Positions 11,039-22,034 of a stretch of 64,000 nt of DNA are shown in pieces. The DNA is from Lytechinus pictus. Taxonomy: Eukaryota > Echinodermata > Echinoidea > Temnopleuroida > Toxopneustidae. The stretch's first letter is position 1. Every line of letters starts with the position of its first letter. Under the pieces are notes generated by a model that ran no database searches, was not told the DNA's origin, and saw only the letters and a program-made list of their open reading frames with translations. The stretch covers positions 6,835,501 to 6,899,500 of the forward strand of contig NC_087245.1 of NCBI RefSeq assembly GCF_037042905.1, in the 5' to 3' direction. A program made the translations under genes and the position numbers.

Positions 11039-12796
11039 TTGTAAGGTCTAGATATCTAGGCCATATAAATGTAGCTCTCCTTAGCCTACGACTCTATCTA
11101 ATTTCACATGTAGAATAATGTCAGTTTTATACATTCACAGGAAGTTAGGAGGTAGAGCCCTAGTATTCCCTGTTCAAATATCTACTGGGCGAGCTGGAAA
11201 CCCGGGGTTGGAAATTAGGGGTAGCAAGCATTTGGAAAGAAGGCCTGAAAGGCTGAAGGGGCCTTCCAGATAATGAGCGAGAGGGAAAAGAGAAAAGAGA
11301 AAAGAGAAAGAAAGAAGGCATCGGAGGGGGAAGAAAGAGTCAATGCGAACATAGGATTTAAAACTATTTAGTCCGAGTTTAATTTTGTTAAACGTCAGTT
11401 GTGACAGTAGATCTAGATCTACCTGTAACACGTTAGGCCTACTTAATAACTTGAGCCTGAGGCTGTGGCTAGATATTACGAGGAGGCTTGCCTTGCCCTT
11501 GACTGTTCTGTGTTGACCTGATGTCAGACATAAGAAATCATAAATTGGCACGGTGATAAGATTTGATGTAGACAATCGTTGGATTGTTTTTCAACCCTTA
11601 TCAAGCCCTAAATCGCTTTCACTGCAGAAATCTACACTCATCCCCACTCATCTCACTCGTCTTTAATAGTCTCTTTCAATACCATATCTAACAGTAACAG
11701 GATGCATCCACGAACTGGAAACGATGTACATGTGAAAGTGAAACACAGCATATCAGCAGGTCCATCACACAGTTCATGCACACTCGGCGCAAAGGAGTGA
11801 TAAAAAATTCAGAGAAAAAATGTAAAAAGAACTTACGGGAATACCGGCATTTCGACACACATTTATCTCCTTCCTCGTGTTGAATAGCAGTCCTAGCCAT
11901 GAAATTAATCTCTAATATTTTCCACTGGATCCCGATATTGTCATCTAAAATAATGTCAATCGATGTTTACTCAGCGTACACAGAAGTAGAAGCGACATGT
12001 AACATGGGAGGACCGGTGCCGTACTACTATACCGTACCGCGGTATACGGTACGCATCGTACGATCTTCACGTTCGATTTCAGTGTGAGCGATTGTGTGTA
12101 CGAATGTGTGTGTGTAAAACGCCGGGTGATGGACACGCCCCCACATTACAGTGGGCTGATGCACAAAGGTTTGGTTTTACGAGGGGAGTTGCAAATTATA
12201 TACATATATATTTTTTTGTATAAAGAAACTCCCCTTTAATACATAGTTTATAGCTTTAAGATTCGTGTTCAGATATACATGTACATCTTCATGAGGTGTA
12301 GTCTTTGACAGAATAAACCCCATTATGACAGAGGGCAGAAAACTAGGAAATAAAATGATCCCCCGGCCCTCAAAAATTTAATTGCGAGCAGCATTAGAAA
12401 AGAGTCAAAATTATTGAACACGAAATTCTCTTTTGCTATTTTTGTGATAAAGATCGAGTTCAATCACAATTAGTCACATCCCTCCCAAATAAAAAAAGCA
12501 GAGATGAATACGTTTTGTTCATTAACATACTAGCTAGTTATTTGTCTATTAGGTGTACAGTATCATACAGCTGGTAGTGATATTAATTCGTTCGAATTCC
12601 ATCAATCAGCACTGTAGTATATGATTGTGCAATGACTTCCGTTCATATTCCATTTACTATACTATAAAATAAAATGTGTGATTTTTCAATATCAAAACTT
12701 GACATTCTAAAGCACTTTTTGCAATAAAATAAACAGGATGGGTATCTAATCAAACATTAAATGCAAGCGCAATTTTTGTATATTTTGATACTGCTT
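11039..12796. other. Intergenic, no gene recognised
   Basis: It contains a GA-rich patch (about 11278-11335). A 133-codon minus-strand frame (11174-11575) resembles no family I know. A near-palindromic patch rich in CCGTAC and GGTATACGGTAC lies at about 12022-12056. No RNA gene or element boundary is visible. Confidence 0.4.
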
Positions 12797-12878
12797 CTGG
12801 AAAACGGACATTCTTTTTGTAATAAAGAACAGGATAGGTATCTAACCAAACAATTTATGGCAGCACCGCGGCACAAGT
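12797..12878. repeat. 82-bp dispersed repeat, copy 2
   Basis: Near-identical to 9628-9709, from CTGGAAAACGGACATTC to GCGGCACAAGT. The common minus-strand reading of both copies is a repeat artefact and not a conserved protein. Confidence 0.65.
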
Positions 12879-13633
12879 CCAGCCTCTCAGCTGGCCATAA
12901 TGGACTACAATGAACAAAAAAAAAATTTGTGTCGGAGCAAAGGACAAAGAAAGGAGGGAAACAATAAAGGAGTAAGAATCCATACAGCACTCAAGAGATG
13001 AATTATTGATCGTGCGCGGTTATCAACACAAAGAAACTAAAACGGCTTTAAAACACCAAAACAAAGAAAACTGATGGCCGGAAATGCATGTAAAATCGGA
13101 ACATACAGCCCTTCCGTCCCTCTATACTTCCCATTTCTGGGCCCATTTCCCAAACTGATTCACTGTGGGATCGTAAAGCCCAGTAGCTCCATGATTTAAT
13201 TTTGGTGGGGAGGGTATATATAGGCCTACTGAAGAGAGAGAATTCATTATTTGTTTGACAAAATAAGGAGGAAAAGCTATACCCTTCTTCCCTCCTCCTT
13301 TTAACGATTTTTTGGCGGCGACCGACTGACCCCTCCCCCCGTCTAGCCGCCTGTTAGACTCAGTTGTTTCACATCCACTGCGGGCCAAATTATCGGTGAA
13401 CGATTAATCCCTGGTTCCATAGGTCAAGACTACCAACAAAAATGGTTCAATTTAATGAAAATAGAAAATTATCAAACAAGAAGTGATTACCAGTAAAAGT
13501 TTAATAAAAAATCGGATGTAAAGTATTCAAGTTACAGAGGTTTTCAATTTATTTTCACAAATCAGTGATATTTCAAGTTTACTATATCGTCTAATTAACA
13601 CGAATAATGTAAAATGATTATGGAACATGCAAG
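12879..13633. other. Intergenic, nothing recognised
   Basis: No supported gene, RNA or element. Confidence 0.4.
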
Positions 13634-14092
13634 ATATTTTTCACAGGACCAAAACTCTGGAATTCTCTGGACAGAGTAACAAAAGAGGCAGCTAATCTGA
13701 ACCGATTTAAATTGCTCATTAAAAAAATTCTTCTGAATTCTTATCGATTCAATGAAATATTTAGTGATCTTCATACTTATCCACGGTAGTTGATTATTTT
13801 AAAGTCAATATTTAATTTTGTATATAGAGTGTTTATATCTATGTAAATTTATAGAATTTTGCTGATTATTTTTACTCTACTTTTATCATATTACCCTTGT
13901 TTAACATTTTGATAGGGGGTCTACATTGTACAAGCTTTGCTTTTTTAGTAGGCCCTCCACTTTTGTTCATTTAATTGGTACGATTCAATCCTGCATGTGT
14001 TATGCATTTTTTCATTGTAAAAATGATTTATTACGAAATGTACTTTGATGATTTGTGGAATATGAATAAATAAATATAAATAAAGATGTTCA
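13634..14092 (+). mobile_element. LINE fragment: end of the reverse-transcriptase ORF and 3' tail
   Basis: The frame 13634-13789 reads FFTGPKLWNSLDRV, then a basic stretch ending in YPR and a stop. This is the typical C-terminal tail of CR1/Jockey-like non-LTR retrotransposon ORF2 proteins, where G-P-K-L/I-W-N-S is conserved. An AT-rich 3' region follows and ends in GAATAAATAAATATAAATAAAG near 14092. Only the extreme 3' end is present, as expected for 5'-truncated LINE insertions. Confidence 0.7.
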
Positions 14093-14354
14093 TAGTGTGA
14101 TTTTGTTATAAGAGCTTGTGTATATAGGGCTTGAGCCAAAGCTAATTGAAATCCATATATTTTGTTTATCAAACTGCATAAAAATTAAATTCAAAAGGAG
14201 CAGTGTGACGTTATAGGGCTATTTACAAATTGCGCTTAGGATAGGATGCCGCATATCACTTTTTTGTTTTAATTATCGAAATTTAAAAGTGCCGTAGCAA
14301 TTATTACATTCTCTAAGATTTTGATGAAAATAATTTGTTACATGATTGTATGTA

Positions 14355-14411
14355 TATTCTGGAACAAAAACAATTATTGAGATTTTCAATAATTGTTTTT
14401 GTTCCAGAATA
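14355..14411. repeat. Perfect 26-bp hairpin with 5-nt loop
   Basis: Arms 14355-14380 and 14386-14411 are exact inverted complements (TATTCTGGAACAAAAAC.../...GTTTTTGTTCCAGAATA), separated by GATTT. The flanks do not pair further. No gene overlaps. Confidence 0.9.
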
Positions 14412-14918
14412 ACGAATGTGAAATGTGTCCCTGGTATAAGGAGATGATTCTGAAAGTGTGTGTAAGGGGGGGGGGGGGGCTAACCATGCAGAAGAAAAAT
14501 CGTGTTTGTTCTGTCGTATACGTTTATTGAAAAAAAAAATGAGGGCTGAACTTTGGTGCTTGACAAATCATTGCTGTATAAGTCCAACCATTCAGGAGGA
14601 ACTTAAAAATTATAACATTTCTTAGTTCTTTTGTCATTTTCATGTTCACCACTTTACAAAGAAAGACCCCCACCGGAAAATAGGGTCCCTGTAAACTACA
14701 AAAAAGCCTTGGTTGTATACTGCCCCTATGTACATGCCTTACTATAAAGTGGATAATTACAAAATTGGGGGGGGGGGTCTTATCTAGTATGCTGTCATAT
14801 ACCCCGATTGAAACTTAAAGAAATGCATGAGTGTCGAGACAATGGCATTCGACCGAGCCTTTGATTCATAAAGATCTTCGTACAAAGCGGCGACTTTACG
14901 CACGACACATGACTGCTG
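14412..14918. other. Intergenic with G-runs
   Basis: G-runs lie at about 14466-14479 and 14765-14777. No gene recognised. Confidence 0.4.
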
Positions 14919-15538
14919 TTAAAGGACAAGTCCACCCCAACAAAAAGTTGATTTGAAAAAAAAAAAATCCAACAGGCATAACATTGAAAATTTTAATCAA
15001 AATCGGATGTAAAATAAGAAAGTTATGACATTTTAAAGTTTCGCTTAATTTCACAAAACAGTTACTAGTATGCACATCCTGGCTGGTATGCAAATGAGGA
15101 GACTATGACGTCATCCACTCACTATTTCTTTTGTATTTTATTATATGAAATATTCTAATTTTCTCCTCATTGTCAAGTGATACAACGATTAATCCCTCCC
15201 TGAACATGTGGAATTAGCATCGTTTAATACTATATGGTTCAGTCAAGTTGGTCCTTATTGTCAAATCTATAAAAAATGAAATATATTATCATTCAAGCAA
15301 TAAAAAAGCAAAAGAAATAGTGAGTGATGGACATCATCGACTGACCATAGAGCTATTACAGATGGACTGACTCACCTAGTTGTGAATATCACTGTTTTGT
15401 GAAAAATAAGCGAAACTTTAAAATGTCATAACTTTCTTATTTTACATCTGATTTTGATGAAATTTTCAGCACTATGGTAGTTTGATTTTTCTTTATTTAT
15501 TCAAGTCAGCATTTTCCTGGGGTGGACTTGACCTTTAA
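14919..15538. mobile_element. TTAA-flanked foldback element, family 2, copy B
   Basis: It starts TTAAAGGACAAGTCCACCCC and ends GGGGTGGACTTGACCTTTAA, so both ends are intact. ATGCAAAT lies at 15088-15095 and TGACGTCA at 15106-15113. It aligns with copy A along its length, plus about 75 extra interior bases. Non-coding, non-autonomous. Confidence 0.8.
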
Positions 15539-15554
15539 TAAGGAACAGATAGCA

Positions 15555-15645
15555 CCAAGAAGGTATCACCAATCGCATGTAAAGTCGTTCGTAAAATAAT
15601 TTGTTACCTGATATGAACAGCTTTATGAAACATCCCACTTGTCCT
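15555..15645. repeat. Half copy of a foldback family (AAAGTCGTTCGTAA ... TTTATGAAAC)
   Basis: GTAAAGTCGTTCGTAA, followed by GAACAGCTTTATGAAACATCCCA, matches the right arm of the foldback element at about 60000-60175. Only one arm is seen here. Confidence 0.5.
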
Positions 15646-15789
15646 TCGAAGCGTCATGAGCGATATTGAGCCACAAATCTCATGTAGGTATATTTTTAAT
15701 GAGATTAAAATATTGATCCCCATGACATGCAATATTAATGAGTTAGGACACACATTTCCCTACGTTGGAAACGAAGAACAGATGGAAAC

Positions 15790-16060
15790 TTTTGTGAACC
15801 CCACCTTCTCTTTTCCTTTCTCACACCCCTCACACTCATCACCTCTCGCCCCCCCCCCCCCTCTCTCTACCTCACTCGGCGCTTCGATTCTTACTCCATT
15901 TTTTTCTGTTCTTCTTCCTTTCCGTTACAATGGTTGCCCCCCCCCCCCCCCCCTGTCTATCATACACACCTCATATCTCCCTCTCTTCTAACTATCCACA
16001 TGTTTTACTTATCTATTTATACCCTTGTTTTCATTCCTATACCTTTTTTTTACAATATCA
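15790..16060. repeat. Pyrimidine-rich tract with two C-runs
   Basis: C-runs lie at about 15849-15860 and 15937-15952 within CT-rich sequence. The proline- and serine-rich frames here are low complexity and are not called genes. Confidence 0.7.
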
Positions 16061-16313
16061 AAATAGTCTGAAACTAAAACCATTCACTCGTTCATTCATT
16101 CATATTGAGAGGGCGCTCTTTAGCATTATCTAAACAAGAGAAGAGAGTACTCGTACCTTGTTCATTCTCGAAGAAGTATACATTCTTTTAGACTCTTTTA
16201 CTTGGCCCAGTACCTATACGAGAAACGGTCTATGTTCAAGATGTATAATTATTGTAGGGTCAGTTAATTAAAGGTGTCGGTTGCCAGGGGGGCAAGAACA
16301 ATAATGGACAGGC

Positions 16314-17830
16314 AGTGGTGTAATAAGGTAAAAATTGTGAGGGGGCCATATATTGTGTATTATATAGGCAGTATATATACAGCAAAAAAAAGCGAGCGAG
16401 CAAAAATTTCGACATTTTTATTACAAGAATTCAATTTTGTGATAGATTTTTACATAATATTCAGGAGATAATGTCATAGTTCACCCTTTTCCCTTTCCCT
16501 TTTTTTCTTGGTCTGTACGCCACTGTGAACAGGATTTTTTTTTATATTGTTGGCGAGCATACGGGCGAAGCTCTTTGCGGCAGTATAGCGTAAGTGAGAG
16601 AGAAAAAAAAGAGGGGCACAGTATGGCGCGTTTGGCAAAATTTTACTTAATATAGGTCCCGAGCGAACGAAGCGAGCGAGAAAAAAAATCACTTTTTCAT
16701 GAAAATCTAATTTTGAGACATACTTTGACATGATATTCAGAAAAAAAAAACATATCTTACACAACGTCCTTCGTCCTTTGCTTTTCTTCCATCCTTTTCG
16801 TTTTTGTTCTTGGATGTAGAACTTCTGGGGCCCATGGTCCAAACCTTTCCACCTCTATTCGAGTGGGGTCCGGGGCGGAACCTTATAGATGGCCGCTATT
16901 TTTAATCAAATTGCGCATATATACAGTATGTATGGTTTTTACACAACACATTAATTCAACGCTGTTGCGTAATAAACCAAATATTTTGAGAGTGCACAAC
17001 ATAACAAATGTGTAAAAATTTGTAAAAAGTCGCCAGCGAGCAAAGCAACTAGAAAAAAAAGGTCTTTTGAAATGAAATTCTACAGCAAATGACATATTTA
17101 ATTATTTTCTATTCATGTTATTCCGTTGCCTCCTTTATGTTCTTTTATTTCCTCTTGGTTGTAGAACCATGCATGTCAGATAGCGCCCCTCCCCCGTAGG
17201 CCTATACGCCTATACGCCAGTGCTTAACGTAAAGCTTTATTTGCAGGAAGGGTCCATACAGGGGCCGTTATAGAGCTCTGTGAAGGTTACATATGAAGAG
17301 CCCCTACTGCATGGGGTCTGGGAAAGCTACCATAGGGGCATCGTATAAAGGGGGGATATGCCACTTTGTGCCACTTTGTCTCTTGGCTACTTTTTTGCAC
17401 TAATTGTGACCGTTATTGTATAAATTTAGCAAGCTTATTATATACTTTATACACAATGTTATATGCCATCCATCATTCCTCCCGTTCTTTTTTTTTAATC
17501 CTCGGCAGCCCGGCCGTGTTTTAAGTTCTTCTCTTTTTTTTTTTGGGGGGGGTCCCTTTTTTTCATTTTCCAATTGAGCTTTTGGCTCTTTCAATTCTGC
17601 CTTCATTTCTCGCTTTTGTTTGCTATCTTGTCATCTTTTATTCTATTTTCCCTTTCTTTCATGTTCTTTCTTACATGTTCTTCTTTTCTTTCTTTTCCAG
17701 CTTCCCTTCCGTTTTCCCTTTATATATTTCTCTTAGTTTTGTTCACTCTTTTCCCTTCCCCTTCCCCCTTTTCCTTTCCGCCCTTTATTCCCTTTTCTTT
17801 CTTTCTCCCTTCCCTGAGCATTATTTAAAT
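16314..17830 (+). repeat. Long modular interspersed repeat, copy 2
   Basis: It is collinear with 4919-6390, with the same ordered landmarks (AATTTTGTGATAGATTTT, GAAGCTCTTTGCGGCAGTA, GAGCGAACGAAGCGAGCGAG, GCCGCTATTTTTAATCAAAT, AAGAGCCCCTACTGCATGGG, CCTCGGCAGCCCGG). It ends in a pyrimidine tract at 17590-17815. Relative to copy 1 it has an insertion of about 100 bp near 17335-17440. No coding capacity. Confidence 0.65.
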
Positions 17831-18519
17831 TGTAAGCTCCCATGCACTGAGCTCCTAAAACTGACATTTGTTATAGACGCAAATTATAATAATGATAAAT
17901 TCAATATTCATCATTAGCGATCAGTAACAAACCTCGTATAAGGGTTATACCGGGGTATATATACCAGAGGAGGTGGCAAGACGATCGGATCCAAAAGTGG
18001 CGTTGTTTTCCAAATAACGATATTATAGAAATATGACCCAAAACTATCCTTGACATTTTCTTCTGTATATTACTTTTTTCCCGCTTTCCCTTTTTTCTAT
18101 TTTAAATCAAGAGATAGACACCTCAAATATTGCTTCGTGCGCATCATACAGAACCGACCGATGGTATACTCATAATGTATAATTATAAAAAGTACAAGAA
18201 TATTCCTCATTTCATGGATGTGCAATATGATTATTATCTTTTTTAAATCTAAATTTCTAATTATTATCTAAATTTGTAATCGATTTCGATTTTGATATCT
18301 ATTTCTTGATTATATAAAACAAATTTTGTTTCCTTTTATCTCTTTCTAATCATTATTCTTTTCTTCATCTTCTCACTTCAGATTTTTATTCATGCACTTT
18401 ATTTGTTTCTCTTCTCTTTCACTCTTTTTTGCCAATATCGTTTTTTCTTTATGTTCGGTAAACTCCTTATGTACTACCAGTTTATACGCACCTGTACAAA
18501 TTAATAAAATCAATTATTG
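17831..18519. other. Intergenic, nothing recognised
   Basis: AT-rich, with no supported gene or element. Confidence 0.4.
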
Positions 18520-18692
18520 TAATTAAATCAATACCACCATCACCATTATCATCATCACCATCGTCATCATTAGTATTAGTAGGAGTAGTAGTAAGCAGTA
18601 GTAGTATATTATTAGTAGCAGCAGCAGCAGTAGTAGCAGTTGTTGTTGTTGTAGTTGTTGTTGTAGAAGAATCACCATCATTATCATTGTAT
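18520..18692. repeat. Compound trinucleotide microsatellite
   Basis: Runs of CACCAT/ATCATC pass into AGTAGT, AGCAGCAGC and GTTGTTGTT. The threonine- and alanine-rich frame on the minus strand is an artefact of this repeat. Confidence 0.85.
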
Positions 18693-19060
18693 GCATGCAT
18701 GGTATGGGTATCTAATGGCTTATAACAATGATAAAAATGGAAAATATGCATTTAACAAAAAAATTGTTTACTTACCTGTGCGAGTTAGGTATTGCTGCAC
18801 TTCTTCTAATAGAAGTATTCCAACAGAACTGAACACATATGAAAGAAAGTATAAATTTATATAATGCTCTAGTGTTTTTCAAATATTCTGAGAACGCAAA
18901 TAGATGGCCCTTTCAAGACGTCACGCCTGTCACCCACGTACAGGCTGTTTGTTTGAGTAGCTATTTATACAGAGAAGCAAACTGCATTATTCGCTCCAAG
19001 GATTTCCTTTTTCAGTTCTTTAAGAGAGCATGCTGGTAATGTGTCTCAATAACCTCGTTC
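18693..19060. other. Intergenic, nothing recognised
   Basis: No supported gene or element. Confidence 0.35.
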
Positions 19061-20120
19061 AGACGTAGGCATTTTTGGTCGAAGTTAGGTCAGAAGGGTC
19101 GGAGGAAGCCTAGTGAGTCGGGGTATGGTCGGAGGAAAGGTCAGAGTAGTGCCCGTTTGGACAGAGGCCGTGGTAAATCACTCCGACCTTCCTCCGACCA
19201 ACTCGTTCCAATCGTAGTAAAATTTTATAACGCATGGATTAAACATATGATCTTATCAAGACCCGGTGTCCACACGACCAGTCACGAAAGAAACTCCGAC
19301 TACACAGGGACCTATCTACGGAGGATTAGTCTATTGTTACTGGGGGCCATTGTCACAGCACCCCCAGTAACAAGAGATAATCCTCCGTGGCCAGGTCCAT
19401 CGACTACATGAAGTCCAACGAAGGGGCCCTCGCTGGGGGGGGGGGGGGGGGTCAGAGTAACTTCCGGAAGTGATTCAGGCTCTCGCCATGGCTATCCTTG
19501 GTCTCCTATTTTCCTCGATTCAGCCCGCGTTCCTTTCCGTCTCTAAATTTCTTCTCTATTATCTTAATTATATCAGTATTATACACGTACAACCGAGCTT
19601 TCTACTTCGAACCGCACTGCGCATGTACTACTCAAAATGTAAACATGGCCGACAGAAGTTTTACGCGAGGTCGAGAGCCTAGATCGGGGTGATAGATATT
19701 CCAAGTGCAGCTACTAGATATATTCCCAGGGCAGTCTGAATACCAGCTAGTCGTGATAGCGAGATAATCCAGACCAAAAAAAAAGGAGTTTCTTGGTCAG
19801 ACTCCTCATGGTCCACGATGCGATTTTGGAACTAGCATTTTGAAACTCCGACTACATGAAGTTTACCACGACCTTCGCAGGGGGCATCGCGGGAGGTCAG
19901 AGTAACTTCTGGAAATGGATTCAGGCTCTCGCAAAATGGCTATTAAAGCCTGCCTTTGGTCTCCTTTTCTTCCGATTCACCCACGTTTCTTTCCGTCACC
20001 AAATTTCTTCTCCATAATAAGGATGATAACTGTCTTAATGTCTTATAACTGTCTTCTAAAACCGGGCCGCAGACCAATCGTAAGTTGTGAGGTGGCTCTT
20101 TCCAGACGGGCACCGTAAGC
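19061..20120. repeat. Duplicated block with internal hairpin
   Basis: Segments at about 19405-19600 and 19845-20045 are diverged copies. Both run from CGACTACATGAAGT through GGTCAGAGTAACTTC, GATTCAGGCTCTCGC and TTTCTTCTC. A hairpin lies at 19319-19346 pairing with 19361-19387. A G-run lies at about 19434-19450. GGTCGGAGGAA motifs occur near 19095-19140, with their complement TTCCTCCGACC near 19190. No convincing coding sequence. Confidence 0.5.
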
Positions 20121-20430
20121 AGGTAAGGAGATCTAACAAATATCATACCTTGACCCTAAGCTGCATTGTAATTTGCCCATTTTATTGTAATATAACCGTT
20201 TATTGTACGACGTCCATGCGCTAATCATACCCCCAATACTGATTACACGATGCCGCTACGATGCGATAGTGATGCGACTTTACGTTTGTTAAAGAAATAT
20301 AGTTCACATATTCACTAAAAAAAGGTGGATATTACGGTGACCGTTAATACGTACGAACGAAGTCATAAGCACGATACGGCTATATACACTTAGCAGATCG
20401 TACATGATCATCGTACGATGATATACAAGC
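20121..20430. other. Intergenic, nothing recognised
   Basis: No supported gene or element. Confidence 0.35.
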
Positions 20431-20693
20431 GTTTTGGCTCAGTGGATAAGTCTCTGGACTTTGAACCACGAGGTCCGGGGTTCAAGTCCCACCACAGCAT
20501 TGGGGTCCTTTGGCAAGGCGTTTATCTATATTTGCCACTCTTCACCCAGGTGTAGTAAATGGGTACCCGGTAGGAAGGAATTCATTGAATGCTCGTGCGC
20601 CCGATCAGGGTAGCCGAGCTAAAGCCGGGGCAATAGTATGCAGCGCTTAGAAAATTTGTACTAAGCGCTATGCGAATGTTGCATAATATTATG
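20431..20693 (+). mobile_element. tRNA-derived SINE
   Basis: The head (about 20431-20503) has an A-box-like TGGCTCAGTGGATAAG, a tRNA-Gln-like CTCTGGACTTTGAA stretch and a B-box GGTTCAAGTCC. The body contains GGCAAGGCGTTTATCTA, CCAGGTGTAGTAAATGGGTACCC and GAGCTAAAGCCGGGGCAATA. The tail is GCAGCGCTTAGAAA...AAGCGCTATGCGAATGTTGCAT, with AT-rich sequence after it. Tail fragments recur at 32105-32265, 38525-38617 and, in reverse, about 51845-51915. RNA polymerase III transcription is inferred from the boxes. Confidence 0.8.
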
Positions 20694-20754
20694 ATCGCAT
20701 ACCGAATCGGGAAGTAGAAAAAAATGTTTACATGAATTCTACATATACACTCTG

Positions 20755-20813
20755 CTCTCCCCCCCCCCCCTCCCTCTCTCTCTCTCACTCACATACACAC
20801 ACACTCATTCACC
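20755..20813. repeat. C-run, (TC)n and (CA)n simple repeat
   Basis: A C-run passes into CTCTCTCTC and then CACACACAC. Confidence 0.8.
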
Positions 20814-21383
20814 ACTCCACCCTTAATTTAATTACCGAGGCAACTTCACACACATCCCCACACGGATCGCCAGTAGTAGACTGTACTGTAAGCTCATCAG
20901 TATTTTGCACGATATTTCAGTATCTTTTCAGTATGTGATTATGGAAATGTAAATTAAATGTTTAAGTTGCGCTTTATCGCATAAAAATGACAAACAGCAA
21001 TAACAACTTATTGCTTTTTGATTTATAAAAAAAAAATTATTGCATTTTCATTGAAAAAATCCAGATGAGTACTCCAAGGTATTGTATGTTTAAAAGTTCA
21101 GGACAAGGTAAAACAGAATGAAGTGTTGCAGCATACATTAATCGATTGCAGTTTATACATTGCGATTCATTATTTACAAACAATAATTTATAAGATAGTA
21201 GTGTATACATGAACACTCATATTGATTATCATAGCGTATCGTTGTTATACCGCACACTTATATTTTGAAAGTTACGATGCGGAACTGTTAACCTGTATTA
21301 TCCAGACTCGCATTAAAGAGTCGGGGGAGTTTCATGAAAGTACAAACACTGACTAAATCGTCACCTCTATTGTTGTGAAATCC

Positions 21384-21389
21384 TTTATT
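21384..21389 (-). terminator. Candidate polyadenylation signal, gene 1
   Basis: AATAAA on the minus strand, about 330 nt past the stop codon. A closer AATAAA lies at 21637-21642, about 75 nt past the stop. Using this distal site would keep the hairpin at 21502-21526 in the mRNA. Motif evidence only. Confidence 0.3.
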
Positions 21390-21501
21390 TGGTTTTGATT
21401 GGCTGGGAAGCACGCGGGGGAAGCATTGGTCTCTGAATGTTGTATGGTAATTGACACTGGTCAGAGCTGAAAAAGCCTCATGAAATGGTATCATGGTGTT
21501 A

Positions 21502-21526
21502 ACCGACTGACGATCAGTCAGTCGGT
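21502..21526 (-). other. Perfect hairpin downstream of gene 1 stop
   Basis: ACCGACTGAC (21502-21511) and GTCAGTCGGT (21517-21526) are exact inverted complements around a 5-nt loop. It lies about 190 nt past the gene 1 stop codon and could fold in the 3'UTR if the distal polyadenylation site is used. Confidence 0.8.
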
Positions 21527-21714
21527 AAGATAGGAAGAGTCTATTTTAAATTGCTGAGCATAACGAACATAATTATACATGCAAGCCGACTTAAAGTTGA
21601 AAAAAAATATAGTAACTTAATGGAGAGTATTCCTTTTTTATTTCAGTTTGTGAGAGGATTCACTAACGCAGCACTATTTCAAAGAGTCCGTTAATGATGC
21701 AAATGACGCAGTCA

Positions 21715-22034
21715 TCACGGCGTGGGTGTCTTTGAATATGAAGTGGTTTGGCTTGTAAGAAATGCTTGTGAATTCTCCTCGATCCCTTCTTCATGTTCTT
21801 CTATTCCTTCTTCCTCTTCTTGAATCTCATTCCCTTGTGGTACATAAGTCATTAGTGAGAGAATCATGAAGATGAGAGATAAACATCGGCATATGACTGT
21901 CACGATGAAGAATATTTTGCTGAATTCTTGGTTGTCGTAGAGCCAACAGCTTCGAGATCCGTCGCAGTTGCTTTCCCATACTAAACAGACTCTGTCGATG
22001 AGGGCGCCTAGTATAATTGGTCCTGGGACGGTGC
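21715..22034 (-). CDS. SLCO4-like: Gene 1 coding exon 11 (segments 11-12 and tail)
   Basis: Acceptor GAAATAG|GCACC, 320 bp, stop TGA at 21715-21717. Begins GTVPGPIILGALID and continues CWLYDNQEFS, a last membrane segment, and a tail with EEEEGIEEHEEGIEE. Confidence 0.92.

Larger units (their letters stand above)
20814..21714 (-). other. 3' flank / probable 3'UTR of gene 1
   Basis: This lies downstream of the gene 1 stop codon on the minus strand. Candidate AATAAA signals read on the minus strand occur at 21637-21642 and 21384-21389. A 10-bp hairpin lies at 21502-21526. No other gene is seen. The true 3' end cannot be fixed from sequence alone. Confidence 0.4.

Noticed and set aside
11174..11575. 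133-codon minus-strand frame
   Set aside because: No recognisable family. It overlaps a GA-rich tract and its leucine/serine-rich composition fits low complexity.
18482..18751. Threonine-rich minus frame
   Set aside because: Trinucleotide repeat artefact.
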